DNA of 64,000 bases from Pseudomonas rhizosphaerae (GCF_000761155.1 NZ_CP009533.1:558001-622000), one strand, 5' to 3'. Positions 48,108 through 56,944 are shown, numbered from the stretch's first letter. The notes: generated by a model not told the origin, from the letters alone. Translations and numbers: made by a program.

Positions 48108-49249
48108 TGTTCGATTACGAGAGTCTCAAGCTGATCTGGTGGGTGTTGGTCGGTGTGCTGTTGATCGGCTTTGCCCTGACCGACGGGTTCGACCTGGGCG
48201 CCGCCGTGTTGATGCCTTTCGTCGGCCGCAACGATAACGAGCGCCGCGTGGTGATCAACACCATCGCGCCGCACTGGGATGGCAATCAGGTCTGGCTGAT
48301 CACGGCCGGCGGCGCCTTGTTTGCAGCCTGGCCACTGGTCTACGCGGCGGCCTTCTCCGGTCTTTACTGGGCCTTGCTGCTGGTGCTGTTCGCCCTGTTC
48401 GTGCGTCCGGTGGGCTTCGATTACCGCAGCAAACTGGCCAACACCCGCTGGCGGCAGAGCTGGGATTGGGGCTTGTTCGTGGGCGGCGTGGTACCGGCGC
48501 TGGTGTTCGGCGTCGCCTTCGGCAACCTGCTGCTGGGCCTGCCGTTCCGTTTCGACGACACCCTGCGCTCCAGCTACCACGGCTCGTTCTGGCAGCTGCT
48601 CAGCCCCTTCGGCTTGCTCGCCGGTGTGGTCAGCCTGAGCGTGTTGAGCCTACACGGTGGGACTTGGCTGATGATGCGCACCGAAGGCGCCATCGCCCTG
48701 CGCGCCCGCCAGGCGGCCGTGGCCATGGCGGTGCTGTTCGTGCTGGCCTTCGGCGGCGCCGGTGCCTGGCTGGCGACCGGGCATGTGCAAGGCCTGGTGC
48801 TCAGCTCGATGCTCGATCCACAGCTGGCGCTCAACCCCTTGGCCAAGACAGTGGTCAGCGGCAACCCAGGCTGGATGGACAACTATGTACACCATCCACT
48901 GACCGCCATCGCACCGGTGCTGGGTATCCTCGGCGGTGCGCTGGCACTGTTGGCTGCCGCCGCCCGGCGAGCGTCGCTGGCGTTTGCAGGCAGCAGCCTG
49001 GCCATCGTCGGCACCCTGTGCACCGCAGGCTTCGCCCTGTTTCCGTTCGTGATGCCCTCCAGCCTCGATCCGGCGTCGAGCCTGACCGTGTGGGACGCGG
49101 TGTCCAGCCACAAGACATTGGGCATCATGCTGGTCGCCGCCGGTATCTTCGTACCCCTGATCCTCTGCTACACCCTGTGGTGCTACAGCCGCATGTGGGG
49201 GCGCGTCACCACCGCTCAGATCGAGCAAAACTCGCACAGTCTTTACTGA
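48107..49249 (+). CDS. cydB: CydB, cytochrome bd ubiquinol oxidase subunit II
   Basis: A 380-residue polytopic subunit with family blocks IWWVLVGVLLIGFALTDGFDLG, IAPHWDGNQVWLITAGGALFAAWP and RPVGFDYRSKLANTRWRQSWDWG. The C terminus NSHSLY equals that of E. coli CydB (NTHSLY). With CydA it reduces oxygen to water using quinol. cydX follows after 12 bases. Confidence 0.96.
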   Translation: MFDYESLKLIWWVLVGVLLIGFALTDGFDLGAAVLMPFVGRNDNERRVVINTIAPHWDGNQVWLITAGGALFAAWPLVYAAAFSGLYWALLLVLFALFVRPVGFDYRSKLANTRWRQSWDWGLFVGGVVPALVFGVAFGNLLLGLPFRFDDTLRSSYHGSFWQLLSPFGLLAGVVSLSVLSLHGGTWLMMRTEGAIALRARQAAVAMAVLFVLAFGGAGAWLATGHVQGLVLSSMLDPQLALNPLAKTVVSGNPGWMDNYVHHPLTAIAPVLGILGGALALLAAAARRASLAFAGSSLAIVGTLCTAGFALFPFVMPSSLDPASSLTVWDAVSSHKTLGIMLVAAGIFVPLILCYTLWCYSRMWGRVTTAQIEQNSHSLY

Positions 49250-49261
49250 AGGAGCCTGACT

Positions 49262-49378
49262 ATGTGGTATTTCGCCTGGATTCTGGGTGTCCTGCTGGCC
49301 TGCAGCCTGGGCATCATCAACGCCCTGTGGCTGGAAGCCTCCAACGCGCTGGACGAGGAACCTGTGGATGAACGTTGA
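49262..49378 (+). CDS. cydX: CydX, small structural subunit of cytochrome bd oxidase
   Basis: A 38-residue single-helix protein, MWYFAWILGVLLACSLGIIN at the start, almost identical over the helix to E. coli CydX (MWYFAWILGTLLACSFGVIT). It stabilises the CydAB haems. AAGGAGCC lies six bases upstream. It overlaps ybgE by 11 bases. Confidence 0.93.
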   Translation: MWYFAWILGVLLACSLGIINALWLEASNALDEEPVDER

Positions 49379-49658
49379 AGCCGCACCTGCGCTGCGCACC
49401 CCCGGCTGGCGCTGGCTGTCATTGCTGCTCGCCGGGCCGATCAGTCTGGTGTTGCTGCTGCACCCGGTGGCAGTGCTCGACGCCCAAGGCCAGTACAGCC
49501 ACGGTCTGCTGACCCTGACGATGTGGGGCATCGCCGCCGGTTACGTGCATGGGGTCGGCTTCGACCCGCGTGCCTGGGCGTGGCGGCTGATCTTTCACCC
49601 GGTGCTGGGATGGGCCTTGATGGCCCTGGGTTACTGGGTACTGTTGCGTAACCTCTGA
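49368..49658 (+). CDS. ybgE: YbgE, cyd operon membrane protein
   Basis: A 96-residue protein with three hydrophobic segments (about 15-33, 44-60 and 75-93) and the family pattern GLLTLTMWGIAAGYVHGVGFDPRAW. Its function in the cyd operon is unclear. The ATG at 49368 lies within the end of cydX, so translation is probably coupled. It ends the cyd operon. Confidence 0.88.
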   Translation: MNVEAAPALRTPGWRWLSLLLAGPISLVLLLHPVAVLDAQGQYSHGLLTLTMWGIAAGYVHGVGFDPRAWAWRLIFHPVLGWALMALGYWVLLRNL

Positions 49659-49677
49659 ACCCACCCACAACGGTTGT

Positions 49678-50448
49678 TCAGGCCGCGCGACGCAGCGAGA
49701 TGAACATGGCGTCGTCGGCAAGGATGGCGGCGATCATCGCGCCGGTTTCAGCCAGGCGCCGGGCCAGGTCCTCATCCGGGATGTGCAGGTCCCAGCGCGT
49801 CGGGTTGTCCGCCGGCATCGGCATGTTGTCGACTTCGCGCAGCGCAGCAAGGAACGCGGCAGGCTGCGGCAAGTAGGTGGTGAAACCGTCGCCCTTGAGC
49901 GCAGCGGTATGGATGCCCAACTGTGCGCAGACCTGTGCCTTGGCGGCAATGTCGTCACGGTCGGCCTGGCGCGACTGCTCGATGAGCGCCGCCAGCGGTG
50001 CGTCCACCAACTGTCCGCCGGCAATCAGCGCAGGGCCCGTGGCCCAGGCTTCGCTGGGGCAGTCCTTCATGTCCGGACGCAGGGGAATATGCGGGTTGAT
50101 CTCCATCGGGTAGATCCGGCACACCAAAGGCCGCTCGGCGTAGATACCGCAGCGGTTGTCGGCGTTCAGATTGCGGCAGGGGCCCAGGTTGTAGGCGGCG
50201 AAGGTGATCGACACGTAGGCGGGCGCGCTGCCGCACAGCACCGGCAGTGAACGACGGCGTGCATGTTCCTGCTGCGCGTGGCTGAGGTTGAGGCTGTGCA
50301 GGCCGGGGCCGTTTTCCAGGAAGGCTTCGAGCAGCACGATCAACTGACCGCCATCTTCCGCCCAGCCGCGGGCCTCGGCCAGGGTCAACGGTACGTGATG
50401 ATCGCTGCAGCACTTGCCGCAACCGGTGCAAGAAAAACGTGTGTCCAT
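49678..50448 (-). CDS. YkgJ-family cysteine cluster protein
   Basis: A 256-residue protein with a metal-binding cysteine set: FSCTGCGKCCSDHH at the start and CRNLNADNRCGIYAERPLVCRIYP in the middle. This is the zinc/iron-chelating YkgJ pattern. Its reaction is unknown. It is convergent with ybgE. Confidence 0.87.
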   Translation of the reverse strand: MDTRFSCTGCGKCCSDHHVPLTLAEARGWAEDGGQLIVLLEAFLENGPGLHSLNLSHAQQEHARRRSLPVLCGSAPAYVSITFAAYNLGPCRNLNADNRCGIYAERPLVCRIYPMEINPHIPLRPDMKDCPSEAWATGPALIAGGQLVDAPLAALIEQSRQADRDDIAAKAQVCAQLGIHTAALKGDGFTTYLPQPAAFLAALREVDNMPMPADNPTRWDLHIPDEDLARRLAETGAMIAAILADDAMFISLRRAA

Positions 50449-50538
50449 GCAAACCCCGTCTGAACTGGATGAATGACGAAAACATGGCGCTTCGTCATCA
50501 GTGAGAGGGGAGAGAGCAGATTCCGTGCCAGCCTGGCT

Positions 50539-50937
50539 TCAGCCGCCGAGCAGGTCGTGGGCGTCCAGCAACCTGTACGCCACTTGAGGGTTCTTTTCCA
50601 AACCGCGACGAATCGCTGCCGGAATCGCTTGCCGGGTCTTGCGGCACAGGCCCGGCAATGCCTCGATGTGGATGGCGATGCCACGCATGCTGCGCACCGT
50701 GCTCGACCCCGGCGTGACGTCCACGCGCAGTCCCAGCTGATCGAAGATGCGCTGTTGCAGGCGGCGCAGTTCGTCCAGGCTTTCCACGTTCTCGAGCCGT
50801 TCGAGCAGGCGTTTCTCTTCCTCGCGGGTCAGGCGCAGGATGCGCCAGTCCGCATCCGGTGACGCGTGCAGGCGTTCGCGCTCGCAGATGCAAGCGCCGG
50901 GTGGGCAGGGTTGGCGAGCGATAGGGGCCATGTTCAT
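50539..50937 (-). CDS. Conserved hypothetical protein (CPPGACIC motif)
   Basis: A 132-residue protein with a cysteine-rich start (ARQPCPPGACICERERL), a charged helix (LTREEEKRLLERLENVESLDELRRLQQ) and a C-terminal part ending QVAYRLLDAHDLLGG. I recall similar proteins across Pseudomonas, without a known function. The start at 50937 was chosen as the first methionine that avoids the divergent DUF1615 promoter region; a second ATG-type start lies nine to twelve codons upstream. Confidence 0.72.
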   Translation of the reverse strand: MNMAPIARQPCPPGACICERERLHASPDADWRILRLTREEEKRLLERLENVESLDELRRLQQRIFDQLGLRVDVTPGSSTVRSMRGIAIHIEALPGLCRKTRQAIPAAIRRGLEKNPQVAYRLLDAHDLLGG

Positions 50938-51039
50938 GACCAGCAGCATAGCCATCGCACGGGGTATTTGCACAGGGGCTGTCGACAGGCCGACTGCTCG
51001 TCCATACTGGCGCGAATTCATTCTTCGCCAAGGCCTTAC

Positions 51040-52143
51040 ATGTCCAGAAGCCGGCTCGCTGTGCGCCATGGCGCACTGAGCATCCTCCTCGTACTGCTCG
51101 CTGCCTGTTCCAGCCAGCGCGGCAGCCAGGCCCCGGCGCCTTCGCCCGAGCAGGTTCGGGCCAAGCTCGTGCAACTGTTGCCCGGCAAGGTCGCCGACCG
51201 CGAAGGCTGGGCCGCCGATATCGAAACCGCCCTGAACGTGCAGGGCATTCCCGGTACCGATGAAAACCTCTGCGCCGTGCTGGCAGTGGCCGAGCAGGAG
51301 TCTACGTTTCAGGTCGACCCCACCGTACCGGGGCTGGGCAAGATCGCCCGCCAGGAAATCGATCGCCGCGCCGGTCGCGTGCACGTGCCCGGCTTTTTCG
51401 TCGATACAGCCTTGGGCATCCGATCGCGCGACGGCAAGTCCTATGCGCAACGACTGGAAGCCGCACGCTCGGAGAAGCAGCTCAGCGAAATCTTCGATGA
51501 CTTCACCGGCATGGTCCCCTTGGGCCGGCAACTGTTCGGCACCTTCAACCCCGTACGCACGGGCGGGCCGATGCAGGTCAGCATCGAGTTCGCCGAAAAG
51601 CACCGCGCAGGCTACCCCTACACCGTGGACGGTTCGATTCGCCGTGAAGTGTTCACCCGGCGCGGCGGCATGTACTTCGGCATCGCCCATCTGCTTGGCT
51701 ATCCGGCCAGCTACGAGCGACCCCTGTACCGCTTTGCCGATTTCAACGCCGGCTGGTACGCCAGCCGCAACGCTGCGTTCCAGAATGCCGTGAACCAGTT
51801 GTCCGGTGGCCGCCTGGCGCTCGACGGCGACCTGATCCGCTACGACTCCAGTGCGGCGAGCAACACCGAGCTGGCGGTACGCGGTCTGGGCAACCGCTTG
51901 AGCATGAGCGACCGCGACATTCGCCGTGGCCTGGAAGAGGGTGAAACCCTGGATTTCGAAAGGACCACGCTCTATCAGCGCACCTTCGCCCTGGCCGACA
52001 AGGCCGCAGGCAAGCCGGTGCCGCGGGCGATCCTGCCGGGCATCAAGCTGCAGAGCCCGAAGATCACCCGCAACCTGACCACGGCCTGGTTCGCCCAACG
52101 GGTCGACGAGCGCTACGCCCGCTGCATGACCCGTGCCCGCTGA
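51040..52143 (+). CDS. DUF1615 lipoprotein, possible lytic transglycosylase
   Basis: A 367-residue protein with a lipoprotein signal (ALSILLVLLAAC; lipobox LAAC). The segment CAVLAVAEQESTFQVDPTVPG looks like the Glu-Ser catalytic motif region of lysozyme-like transglycosylases, and GGPMQVSIEFAEKH fits the following helix. A cell-wall-cleaving role is inferred. The start at 51040 (MSRSRLAVRHGALS) places the lipobox at about residue 22. Confidence 0.82.
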   Translation: MSRSRLAVRHGALSILLVLLAACSSQRGSQAPAPSPEQVRAKLVQLLPGKVADREGWAADIETALNVQGIPGTDENLCAVLAVAEQESTFQVDPTVPGLGKIARQEIDRRAGRVHVPGFFVDTALGIRSRDGKSYAQRLEAARSEKQLSEIFDDFTGMVPLGRQLFGTFNPVRTGGPMQVSIEFAEKHRAGYPYTVDGSIRREVFTRRGGMYFGIAHLLGYPASYERPLYRFADFNAGWYASRNAAFQNAVNQLSGGRLALDGDLIRYDSSAASNTELAVRGLGNRLSMSDRDIRRGLEEGETLDFERTTLYQRTFALADKAAGKPVPRAILPGIKLQSPKITRNLTTAWFAQRVDERYARCMTRAR

Positions 52144-52158
52144 GCGCTCGGGCCGTGC

Positions 52159-52821
52159 TCAGTCGGCCCGTAGCAGCAGGGGCTCGGCCAGGCTGTAGCC
52201 AAAACCGCGCAGGGTCTGCAGAGCCTGCGGGCAATCGAGTTGAGCCAGCTTGCGGCGCAGGTTGCACACGTGGCGTTCGATCAGGGCGGTCTTGGGCGCA
52301 AGGCCCGCGCCCCACAGTTGGTGCTCGATGGACTCCCGACTGACCGCTCCGGGCGTACTTGCCAGCATGGCCAGCAGGCGATGCTCGCTGACCGTCAGAT
52401 TCTGCTGGCGCTTGCCCCGTCCGATCACCAGCCGCGAGGGCGATAGCCACAAGCGCGAGGGCGGCAGCAGCGCAGCACGCGAACGTGGACGGGTCAGTGC
52501 GTGCAAGCGCGCCAGCACCTCGGCAGGGGCGACCGGCTGCGCCAGGCAGGCATCGGCCCCGGCGCGCAGGGCGGCAATACGCGCCTGACGATCGTCGTTG
52601 GCCAGCAGCACCATCACCGTAGCGGCGCCTCGGTGCGCCAGGCAGTGTTCCAACAGCCCGTGCCCGGCGTGTTCCAGTGCCAGCACGATGAACCCGTACC
52701 GGCCTTGCGCCAAGGCCGACGCGGCCGCGGCCAGGCCAACCGTGCACAGTGTGCTGTCGTGTTCCGCCAGCCCACGTTGCAGGGCCAGATCGGGCGTATC
52801 GCTGATGTAGAGCAGGTTCAT
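52159..52821 (-). CDS. OmpR-family regulator with degenerate receiver
   Basis: A 220-residue protein. The C-terminal winged helix (about 120-215; LTVSEHRLLAMLASTPGAVSRE, IERHVCNLRRKLAQ, LQTLRGFGYSL) is a normal DNA-binding domain. The receiver lacks its key residues: the phosphoacceptor position reads FIVLALEHAG with no aspartate, the usual KP is Q95-P, and only D8 of the acidic pair remains. It therefore cannot be phosphorylated in the standard way. It directly follows the histidine kinase gene (one base apart), the third gene of an RR-HK-RR operon. Confidence 0.87.
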   Translation of the reverse strand: MNLLYISDTPDLALQRGLAEHDSTLCTVGLAAAASALAQGRYGFIVLALEHAGHGLLEHCLAHRGAATVMVLLANDDRQARIAALRAGADACLAQPVAPAEVLARLHALTRPRSRAALLPPSRLWLSPSRLVIGRGKRQQNLTVSEHRLLAMLASTPGAVSRESIEHQLWGAGLAPKTALIERHVCNLRRKLAQLDCPQALQTLRGFGYSLAEPLLLRAD

Positions 52822-52822
52822 A

Positions 52823-54214
52823 TCACACCAATGCTTTGCTTTGCCGGCACCACAGGGTCATCCGCGTGCCACCTTGTTCGCTGCTGCCCACTTCGAGGGT
52901 AAACCCGTGCAGCTTGACCACGGCCGCCACGATTGACAGCCCCAGGCCGAAACCGCTGTGCTGGCCATCGCCCTCGCAGCGATAGAAACGTTGAAAGATC
53001 GCCTCACGTTCCTCGGGCGCGATGCCCGGCCCGCTATCGCTGATCTCTAGCCGCGTGGCGCCGTTTTCCGCAGTAGCACGCAGCACCACCAGGCCGTCGG
53101 CCGGGGTGAACTTGATGGCGTTACTGAGCAGGTTGCCGACGGCTTCGAACAGCAGCGCGCGGTCACCATGCAGCATTGGCAGCGTGTTCGGCACGTCCAG
53201 GCGCAGATTGATGCCCTCGTCTTCGGCCAGGGGCAGGTAGAAGTCGTGCAGTTCGTGCAGCAGCGGTTGCGGGTCGAAGGAAATGAAGCCCGAACGGCGG
53301 CGGTGGTCCTCGATCTCCGAGATACGCAACAGCCCGCGAAACCGCGCCATCAGCGTGTCGGTTTCGGCAATCACTTCGTCCAGTTGCAACGCCTGGCGCG
53401 AATCCGCTGGCGCCTCCTGCTGGATGCGGTACAGCTGGGCCCGCAGGCGGGTCAGGGGCGTACGCAAATCATGGGCGATGTTGTCACAGACGCCCTTGAC
53501 TTCGATCATCAGCTGCTCGATGCGCTCGAGCATGGCATTGACGATGGCCGCGAGCATGTCCAGTTCGTCGCGACGGTCCGACAACGGCAGGCGGGTGGTC
53601 AGGTCACCTGCCACGATCGCATTGGCGCTCGCCTCGATGGCGCGGATCCGTCGCAACGGCCGGCGGCGCAACAGATGCCAGCCGGCAATGCCCGGAATGA
53701 TCGTCAGGGAGATTCCCCACAGCAGTGCGCGCAGAATGATGTGGGTTACCGCGAACAACGAGCCGTTGTCGCGCACCAGTACCAGCCAGCGGCCATCCAG
53801 GGTGCGCATGGCCACCGCGTCGCAGCTGTTCTGCGGCATTTGCGGATTGTCGCTGTCCAGGCAACTGTCCAGGTCGTGGATACGGCCGTCCAGCGGCAGG
53901 CCGCGCGGCACCTGCAGCAACTGGCCGGACAACGGTCGCAGTTGCAGGTCGAACAGGCCATAGGCGTCGAACGTGCGGTCGTCGAACGCTTCGCTGGCGG
54001 CCAGCGCTTCGTTCAGCGCTTCGCCGTGAAAACGCGAGAACAGATGTTGACGCTGCATCAGGGAGTGCCGCGCCAGGTCGGCCAGGTAGGTCGAGACCTC
54101 GTAGTACAGCACCCCCATGAGAAGGCTGCTCCAGGCCACGAACAAAAAACTGTAGAGCGCCAGCAGCCGACTGCTGGAAGAACGCCAGCCTTTAGACAGG
54201 TTCGGCAATGACAT
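52823..54214 (-). CDS. Sensor histidine kinase of two-component operon
   Basis: A 463-residue kinase with TM1 (about 18-38), a periplasmic sensor (about 40-155, containing two cysteines in DLDSCLDSDNPQMPQNSC that may pair), TM2 (about 157-180), HAMP (about 182-235), H-box H248 (NIAHDLRTPLTRLR), N-box LLSNAIKF and G-boxes DSGPGIAPEERE and GFGLGLSIV. Its start overlaps the upstream response regulator by 23 bases. The signal is unknown. Confidence 0.92.
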   Translation of the reverse strand: MSLPNLSKGWRSSSSRLLALYSFLFVAWSSLLMGVLYYEVSTYLADLARHSLMQRQHLFSRFHGEALNEALAASEAFDDRTFDAYGLFDLQLRPLSGQLLQVPRGLPLDGRIHDLDSCLDSDNPQMPQNSCDAVAMRTLDGRWLVLVRDNGSLFAVTHIILRALLWGISLTIIPGIAGWHLLRRRPLRRIRAIEASANAIVAGDLTTRLPLSDRRDELDMLAAIVNAMLERIEQLMIEVKGVCDNIAHDLRTPLTRLRAQLYRIQQEAPADSRQALQLDEVIAETDTLMARFRGLLRISEIEDHRRRSGFISFDPQPLLHELHDFYLPLAEDEGINLRLDVPNTLPMLHGDRALLFEAVGNLLSNAIKFTPADGLVVLRATAENGATRLEISDSGPGIAPEEREAIFQRFYRCEGDGQHSGFGLGLSIVAAVVKLHGFTLEVGSSEQGGTRMTLWCRQSKALV

Positions 54215-54875
54215 AGCCGGAGCCTCGCACGGTCTTGATCAACGGTGCGGTGCCCGGTGGGTCGATCTTCTTGCGCAAGCGGCCGATGTGTACATCGATC
54301 AGGTTGGTGCCCGGGTCGAAGTGATAACCCCAGACTTCTTCGAAGATCATCATGCGCGTCAGGATCTGCCCGGCATTGCGCATGAGGAACTCCAGCAGCT
54401 TGTACTCGGTGGGCAGCAGGTTCAACGCCTGCTCGCCACGGCGTGCCTCGCGTGTCATCAGGTCCAGGGTCAGGTCGGCCACGCGCAGCGTATTGTCGGC
54501 GGCGGCCACTGCGTTGTTGCGGCGCAGCAGTACCTCGACCCGCGCCGCCATCTCGTCCGACGCGAACGGCTTGGTCAGGTAGTCGTCGCCACCGGCGCGC
54601 AGGCCGCGCACGCGTTCATCCACATCCGACAGCGCGCTGATCATCAGGATGGGCGTACTCACGCCGATGGTGCGCAGGGTCGTGACGATGGCCAGGCCAT
54701 CCAGCTCCGGCAACATGCGATCCAGGGTGATCACGTCATAGTTGCCGCTGACCGCCTTGACCAGTCCCTCGCGGCCGTTGTCCACCCAGTCGACCTGCAG
54801 GCCGTGGCTGCTCAGTTCCGCCACGATTTCCCGAGCGGTCACGGCATCGTCTTCGATGGTCAGTACGCGAGTCAT
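54192..54875 (-). CDS. OmpR-family response regulator (intact receiver)
   Basis: A 227-residue regulator with an intact receiver (D9/D10 acidic pair, phosphoacceptor D52 in TLDRMLPELDG, K102 in YLTKPF) and an OmpR-type winged helix (LLPTEYKLLEFLMRN, NLIDVHIGRLRKKID, IKTVRGSGYVI). It is the first gene of the operon, with the kinase overlapping its end. The start at 54875 (MTRVLTIEDDAV) is clear. Regulated genes are not evident. Confidence 0.93.
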   Translation of the reverse strand: MTRVLTIEDDAVTAREIVAELSSHGLQVDWVDNGREGLVKAVSGNYDVITLDRMLPELDGLAIVTTLRTIGVSTPILMISALSDVDERVRGLRAGGDDYLTKPFASDEMAARVEVLLRRNNAVAAADNTLRVADLTLDLMTREARRGEQALNLLPTEYKLLEFLMRNAGQILTRMMIFEEVWGYHFDPGTNLIDVHIGRLRKKIDPPGTAPLIKTVRGSGYVIAEPV

Positions 54876-55045
54876 GTTGGTCTCTACCCGATGATGTCTG
54901 CTGAGGATGGCGGCATTGTGACAACAATCCGCGCCGGGCTCGTTGAAGTTTTTTTCATCTTGCGCCACCTCTTCGTTTCTGGCCAAGGGCAAGGGCCTGC
55001 GCCGACTCCGCGCCGACGAGCGACGGGTCAGCTCCACGGTTCTGC

Positions 55046-55072
55046 TAAAGCCTTGCCGATTCGGGCCGATGT
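55046..55072 (+). promoter_or_regulatory. Sigma-28 (FliA) promoter of the FlxA-like gene
   Basis: TAAA (55046-55049), a 15-base spacer and GCCGATGT (55065-55072) match the FliA consensus apart from the last two bases. It ends 31 bases before the FlxA-like ATG, the same distance as at the chemoreceptor promoter. Confidence 0.82.
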
Positions 55073-55103
55073 AACGGTCACAGACCATTGGGACGCAACT
55101 GCC

Positions 55104-55547
55104 ATGACCACCCTGAGCAACATCGCCAACACCTTGAGCATTCGCCCTGCCGCTGTCAGCACTGTCGCCTCTGCGCCCGTAGCGGTCACCGACGGTGAGG
55201 CAGCAGAAGCCGTCGGCACGTCTACCGCAAGCGAGCAGGGCGCCCCGGTCGGTGGAGCAGGTGGCGCAGGCGCCGCGCAGAGCAGCAGCGACACCTCGGA
55301 CACGATCAAGCAACTGCAGAAGCAGATCGCCGAGCTGCAGAAACAGTTGCAAGAGCAGCAACAGGAGATGGCCCGTATCCAGGCCAGCCAGCAAAGCGAA
55401 GACAGCAAGGCCGCCGCCGTGGCCGCCATTCAGGCCCAGGTGGTCGCCACCTCCGCAGGCCTGCAGACCGCCACCGCCGCACTGCTCCAGGCCATGCAGG
55501 AATCAGGCAGCAGCACCGCGGGTTCCATGGTCAGTACCACGGCCTGA
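55104..55547 (+). CDS. FlxA-like coiled-coil protein
   Basis: A 147-residue protein. The first 65 residues are Ala/Thr/Ser/Gly-rich. A strong coiled coil (about 70-100; IKQLQKQIAELQKQLQEQQQ) is followed by an Ala/Gln-rich helix ending in a Ser/Thr tail. The pattern matches FlxA-like proteins; E. coli flxA is a known FliA-controlled gene of unclear function, and a matching sigma-28 promoter lies 31 bases upstream here. There is no signal peptide. A flagellar link is inferred from promoter and family. Confidence 0.78.
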   Translation: MTTLSNIANTLSIRPAAVSTVASAPVAVTDGEAAEAVGTSTASEQGAPVGGAGGAGAAQSSSDTSDTIKQLQKQIAELQKQLQEQQQEMARIQASQQSEDSKAAAVAAIQAQVVATSAGLQTATAALLQAMQESGSSTAGSMVSTTA

Positions 55548-55618
55548 GGCCCACGGGCTGCTTGCTCCGATCAGCTCGCGCGCAAGCGCGAGGCAGCGTC
55601 GAGTAGAGGTCGGTTCCG

Positions 55619-56539
55619 TCAGTCCGCGGCCTGGCGCATCTGTTTTTTCTGCGCCTTGTAGTCCATCGCCGCCGCTGGCGGCGCGCTGCTCTTGCCGGTT
55701 TCCACCCATTTGCGCAGGCGGCTGGCATCGGCAAAGTGCGTGTACTTGCCGAACGCATCGAGGATCACCATGGCCACCGGCCGACCGCCCATGCGCGTTA
55801 CCAGCACCAGGCAGTGGCCCGCCATGTTGGTGAAACCGGTCTTGGTGATCTTGATGTCCCAGTCATCCTTGTTGATCAGATGATCGGTGTTATGGAAGCC
55901 CAGTGTGTAGCTGGGCTTCTTGAACGCCACGGTCTTTTCCCGAGTGGTGCTCAACTCGCTCAGCAACGGATACTGCTGTGCTGCCACCAGTAGCTTGGCC
56001 AGATCGCGGGCGGTCGACACGTTGCTGGTCGACAGCCCGGTCGGCTCCACATAGCGTGTGTGGGACATGCCCAGCGACCGCGCCTTGGCATTCATCGCCG
56101 CAATGAACGCGCCGTAGCCGCCCGGGTAATGATGCGCGAGGCTCGACGCCGCGCGGTTCTCCGACGACATCAGGGTGATGAGCAGCATGTCCCGGCGATT
56201 CATCTCGCTGCCCAGCTTGACCCGCGAGAACACACCCTTCATTTCCTTGTTGTGGGTGATGTCCACGGAAATCACTTCGCTCATCGACTGCTTGGCGTCC
56301 AGCACGACCATGCCGGTCATCAGCTTGGTGACCGACGCGATAGGCACCACATGGTCGGCGTTGTTCTCGTAGACCACCTTGTTGGTCTGCAGATCGATCA
56401 GCAGGGCACTGCCCGAGGCCAGGTGCAACTGCGATGGGTCGCGCGGGATGGCGGCTTTTTCCGCCGCTTGCAGGTTTGGGGCGGCAACGAAAGTAGTCAA
56501 AGCCAACAACAGGCTGAAAAGAGATAGCGGGGTCTTCAC
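55619..56539 (-). CDS. pbpG: PBP7-type D-alanyl-D-alanine endopeptidase
   Basis: A 306-residue periplasmic penicillin-binding protein with a signal peptide (to about residue 25), the SxxK motif S69-V-T-K72, SxN at S126-E-N128 and KTG at K233-T-G235. It cuts DD-crosslinks in peptidoglycan. Length and motifs agree with PbpG of Pseudomonas. It is convergent with the FlxA-like gene. Confidence 0.94.
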   Translation of the reverse strand: MKTPLSLFSLLLALTTFVAAPNLQAAEKAAIPRDPSQLHLASGSALLIDLQTNKVVYENNADHVVPIASVTKLMTGMVVLDAKQSMSEVISVDITHNKEMKGVFSRVKLGSEMNRRDMLLITLMSSENRAASSLAHHYPGGYGAFIAAMNAKARSLGMSHTRYVEPTGLSTSNVSTARDLAKLLVAAQQYPLLSELSTTREKTVAFKKPSYTLGFHNTDHLINKDDWDIKITKTGFTNMAGHCLVLVTRMGGRPVAMVILDAFGKYTHFADASRLRKWVETGKSSAPPAAAMDYKAQKKQMRQAAD

Positions 56540-56714
56540 GCGGAGCGCTCACTGAAAAAAGAGGTCGATCGGGCTGAGGGTCGAGGCGGGGTCGAGAGTG
56601 TCGAATGTCACACGGCCGGAGTATGGCAAAGCGCCTGTCGATTGTCGCGCCCGGTAAGGTGCGTTGCGTGAAGAAAACATCATCCAGTGCACAGTTCGAC
56701 AATCACAGCCCAAC

Positions 56715-56737
56715 AAAAAGCCCCGCAAGGCGGGGCT
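56715..56737 (-). terminator. Intrinsic terminator of the small gene at 56756
   Basis: On the - strand AGCCCCGC-CTT-GCGGGGCT forms an eight-base perfect stem followed by five T. It is 18 bases after the stop of the 62-residue protein gene. Confidence 0.88.
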
Positions 56738-56755
56738 CTGCAGTATTGCGCGGGG

Positions 56756-56944
56756 TCAGGCCAGGGCGTGGGACTGCTCAGCGTTGAGCGTGGCGTACGC
56801 TTGTTTGGCATGGGGCAGGGAGGGCAGGGGCCCGCTGATAGGCTCGCCGTCGCGCACCACGTACCAGCACGCCAAAAGGCCCAGGTCACGCAATTTTTCC
56901 GGGACCGCGCTGCCGACTACCGACATGATTCTTAATACAGGCAT
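56756..56944 (-). CDS. Small conserved hypothetical protein
   Basis: A 62-residue protein, MPVLRIMSVVGSAVPEKLRD at the start, with a single-domain look (GLLACWYVVRDGEPISGPLPSLPHAKQAYATLN). GGAGGTGTC precedes the ATG and a terminator follows, so it is a genuine monocistronic gene. The longer frame to 57031 has no Shine-Dalgarno. Function unknown. Confidence 0.72.
   Translation of the reverse strand: MPVLRIMSVVGSAVPEKLRDLGLLACWYVVRDGEPISGPLPSLPHAKQAYATLNAEQSHALA

Noticed and set aside
50938..52098. Long - strand extension of the hypothetical at 50539
   Set aside because: It runs antisense through the DUF1615 lipoprotein gene and its promoter; only the part to 50937 resembles known proteins.
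55575..55592. CTCGCGC-GCAA-GCGCGAG hairpin between FlxA-like and pbpG genes
   Set aside because: Stable stem but no T run on either side; not enough to call a terminator.
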